Shown in pieces: positions 20,001-21,564 of a stretch of 21,564 nucleotides of DNA (its first letter is position 1; each line of letters starts with the position of its first letter). The notes beneath the pieces are model-generated. The model saw nothing but the letters and a program-made list of their open reading frames with translations. It did not search any database and was not told the origin of the DNA. Origin of the DNA: Collodictyon triciliatum (taxonomy: Eukaryota; CRuMs); NCBI GenBank assembly GCA_043381765.1, contig JBHJMP010001186.1, positions 1 through 21,564 of the forward strand. The letters run 5' to 3'. The translations under genes and the position numbers were made by a program.

Positions 20001-21135
20001 TTATTAAGACAAAGACTAAATGAATTGTATGCATTTCGGATTGTATGTTTGCAGGAAACATTTACACAAAATCAAGTTGAAAAAAAATCAGCATAGGCAA
20101 GTTGCATACATCCACGACGCTTTGTATTAAATACGTTTATTCATGTGCGTAGGCGACCAACGCCGAGCGCGTAGTTCAACTGGATGCTGCAGTCAGAGCC
20201 AAAGACAGTACAATCGGGGCACTCAAGAAGCAGCTCAGTGATTTGTCAAAGGTACACCAATCCAACTTTGGGCTGGATGCATATATTTGCTATTATATTT
20301 TTATCATACATAGTGGGGCCGACATATTTGTTTTTTTCTTGAGAGAAGTTGCACTACACAGGGGTCTATAGCGACCGAGATGAATGTCGAAAGAGAAGAA
20401 ACTGTCGATATTCTTTAATTTTACCCAACCACACAGACAAGCTCTTCGTCACGGGACGAGCTTCGTACCTTGAGCGAGCAGATGCAGGTTTGCTTTACAA
20501 GATATATTTTGTGGTTATTGTCCTTTTGCTCGAAAATGTAAATATTATAGTGCCGCTTTCAATCGTACACGTGCTCAATCCAAAGTGCGGATAAGCCAAC
20601 ATCCTTAAGTAATTCGATGCCTTATGCCTTTACCTATTGTGTGCCTGCAGAAACTTCAGCGTGACCTACAAACAACTTCAGAGCGAGAGAGCCAAGAGAG
20701 GCGACTGAGACAAAAGGCAGAGTCTGAAGTTAAACTTTTGTCCATGAAGGTGGAAAAGGGTGGTTCGTCGTCTAGGTATCCTCAAAATCCCATAAAATCC
20801 CACAAAATCCCACAAAATCCCACAAAATCCCACAAAATCCCACAAAATCCCACAAAATCCCACAAAATCCCACAAAATCCCACAAAATCCCACTAAATCC
20901 TAACGAACCCATCACCAAGATTCTCTCATTTGGCACCCGATGCAATATTCAAATCAAGTAGTCGCCTCTCAAGCCTCTCTGCAACCCGATCACAACGAGA
21001 CTCTGACCAGGTTAAATTTTACATGGCGATACTGTCCATGTTCTTTCATTTCCCCTATTTTTTCTTTCTCTTTTCCTTCTTGGTGTTCTCAACTGTGATG
21101 ATTTAAAGCAGCAGCCAGATACGAGGGAGGCCTAG
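16154..21135 (+). CDS. Coiled-coil protein (21 exons; 5' end uncertain, may be a continuation of the upstream gene)
   Basis: Exons: 16154-16434, 16568-16640(?), 16720-16821, 16903-16972, 17228-17509, 17653-17788, 17883-17972, 18111-18279, 18369-18457, 18560-18672, 18798-18826, 18942-19048, 19140-19220, 19394-19535, 19722-19811, 20153-20251, 20362-20403, 20437-20487, 20651-20775, 20920-21010, 21109-21135. They sum to 763 codons in one phase, ending TAG. The product is almost entirely charged heptad-rich helix (KTRELRKLQTQMETGQLDAQ, RVQTVEQELQLQRDYGLRER, QRKIDALTQQLDLQNAEIHK, LIEQKRYLSLQLELTKLK, STIGALKKQLSDLSK), with a short Ser/Arg-rich C-terminus (SSSRLSSLSATRSQRDSDQQ). No enzymatic motif is visible; a structural or tethering role is only an inference. 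The first exon opens at an AG acceptor with no ATG, so the N-terminus is in the gap or is the upstream gene. The 16640 junction needs a GC donor. A 21-base exon at 20055-20075 could also be included in phase. Confidence 0.72.
17004..17078 (+). repeat. TTA trinucleotide microsatellite in a coiled-coil-gene intron
   Basis: About 25 copies of TTA/ATT inside intron 16973-17227. The complement-like unit of the ATA tract at 40-135 appears here on the sense strand of the gene. Confidence 0.9.
19915..19995 (+). repeat. TTTTGT/TTTTCG pyrimidine-rich tract
   Basis: Imperfect hexamer-like units (TTTTGT, TTTTCG, TTTTCT) lie within the introns between exons 19722-19811 and 20153-20251. There is no coding sequence in this part. 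Confidence 0.75.
20404..20436 (+). other. Very short intron (33 bases) in the coiled-coil gene
   Basis: Reading through gives TAA shortly after …MNVEREETVDIL. Removing GTCGAT…CACAG joins MNVEREET to TSSSSRDELRTLSEQMQ in the phase of the flanking exons. The length is a multiple of three, but the stop codon argues that it is spliced. Confidence 0.5.
20776..20919 (+). other. Intron with U12-like donor and a decamer minisatellite
   Basis: The donor is GTATCCTC, seven bases of the U12 GT-type consensus. Nearly all of the intron (about 20782-20900) is a ten-base repeat, CACAAAATCC, about 11 copies. The final diverged unit gives TCCTAAC, a plausible branch site, 16 bases before the AG. Exons …GGSSSR|RFSHLAPD… join in phase. 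Confidence 0.5.
20782..20900 (+). repeat. Decamer minisatellite (CACAAAATCC)n
   Basis: About 11 to 12 nearly identical ten-base units with edge variants (CATAAAATCC first, CACTAAATCC last). There are no spacers between units. It sits wholly within an intron, so the repetitive peptides from either strand are artefacts. Confidence 0.95.
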
Positions 21136-21511
21136 ATAAGGCTAACCAGCAAGTGGCACCAGTTTTCCCAGATTTTCTCGGTAGAGAAATAAACAAAACA
21201 ACACATGGTCAACGCTGAAAAGGCAGACGCGAATTAGTGAGCATGTTGTATCATTATAGGTTGCTGGGTGAATACCAAGATGCTCAAATCCACAAATGTG
21301 GGGACTACAGGAATTTTTGGAACTGGCCTCACACGAAACAAATCATCCATGCGAACGAGAAACGAAGCCACAGCGGTTAAGTGTTGATAAGGTTTATTGT
21401 TTTGAAACGACGGGAAGGTGGGGTGTGTCACAGAATGAAATATCGGAGGAAAGCGGAATGACGAAAACTAGAGCCTTTATTTTTTTTTTTTTTTTTTTTG
21501 TGTGTGAGTGA

Positions 21512-21548
<37 letters not shown>

Positions 21549-21564
21549 GGGGTGGGGGGGGGGG
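21136..21564. other. 3' flank of the coiled-coil gene and low-complexity window end
   Basis: An AATAAA lies near 21187, about 50 bases after the stop, and could be the poly(A) signal. No supported gene follows. From about 21480 the sequence becomes a T run, then TG dinucleotides (about 21519-21546), then a G run to the end. Confidence 0.7.

Noticed and set aside
20055-20075. 21-base candidate exon (reads ETFTQNQ) between 19811 and 20153
   Set aside because: It keeps phase and has a TTTGCAG acceptor, but its donor (GTTGAA) is weak and the gene reads through without it. It is mentioned as optional only.
20782-20900. Regularly repeated decamer considered as a CRISPR-like array or a repetitive protein
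   Set aside because: The units are contiguous without unique spacers, the context is a eukaryotic intron, and neither reading frame fits the neighbouring exons.
21480-21564. T run, TG repeat and G run considered as a telomere
   Set aside because: No regular telomere unit is present. It is a TG microsatellite with homopolymer ends, typical of a contig break.

Overview
This is nuclear DNA from an AT-rich, very intron-dense eukaryote, most likely a protist such as an amoeba. The coding sequence is cut into many exons of about 30-550 bases by introns of about 30-300 bases. The introns are full of simple repeats, the splice sites are canonical, the stop codons used (TAA and TAG) fit the standard code, and at least one intron looks like a minor-spliceosome (U12-type) AT-AC intron. 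I cannot name the species. All gene models were built by hand, by joining conserved protein segments in a consistent codon phase. They have not been checked against transcripts or databases.

Layout. (1) 1-2698, plus strand: the 3' part (10 exons, 363 residues) of a bacterial/mitochondrial-type leucyl-tRNA synthetase. (2) 2907-5306, plus strand: a complete gene of about 500 residues for a pentatricopeptide-repeat protein with an arginine-rich, mitochondria-like N-terminus. (3) 5904-7872, minus strand: the last 10 exons (about 324 residues) of a metallo-beta-lactamase-fold hydrolase of the alkyl-sulfatase-like type; its 5' part lies in a 583-base N gap. (4) 8542-15829, plus strand: about 30 exons (about 1223 residues) of a large helical-solenoid protein ending in what looks like the start of the concanavalin-A-like domain of BEACH-family (neurobeachin/LvsA-type) proteins. 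(5) After a 210-base N gap, 16154-21135, plus strand: 21 exons (about 762 residues) of a coiled-coil protein that ends inside the window. Regions 4 and 5 are in compatible phase across the gap. They are either one gene with an unusual architecture or two genes joined across missing sequence.

The first two genes both point to mitochondrial gene expression (aminoacylation and organelle RNA handling). The hydrolase and the solenoid gene are divergently transcribed, and their shared upstream region is mostly lost in the first N gap. Intergenic space is short (about 200-670 bases). It and many introns hold microsatellites and minisatellites: ATA, T/C-rich, A/C-rich, ATCACT, TTA and a decamer. The window ends in a T/TG/G low-complexity tract.

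The most notable signals are a near-consensus AT-AC U12-type intron (7382-7510), two weaker U12-like GT-AG introns (3781-4021 and 20776-20919), several very short introns, a possible 8-base microexon, and the solenoid/ConA-to-coiled-coil junction across the second gap.
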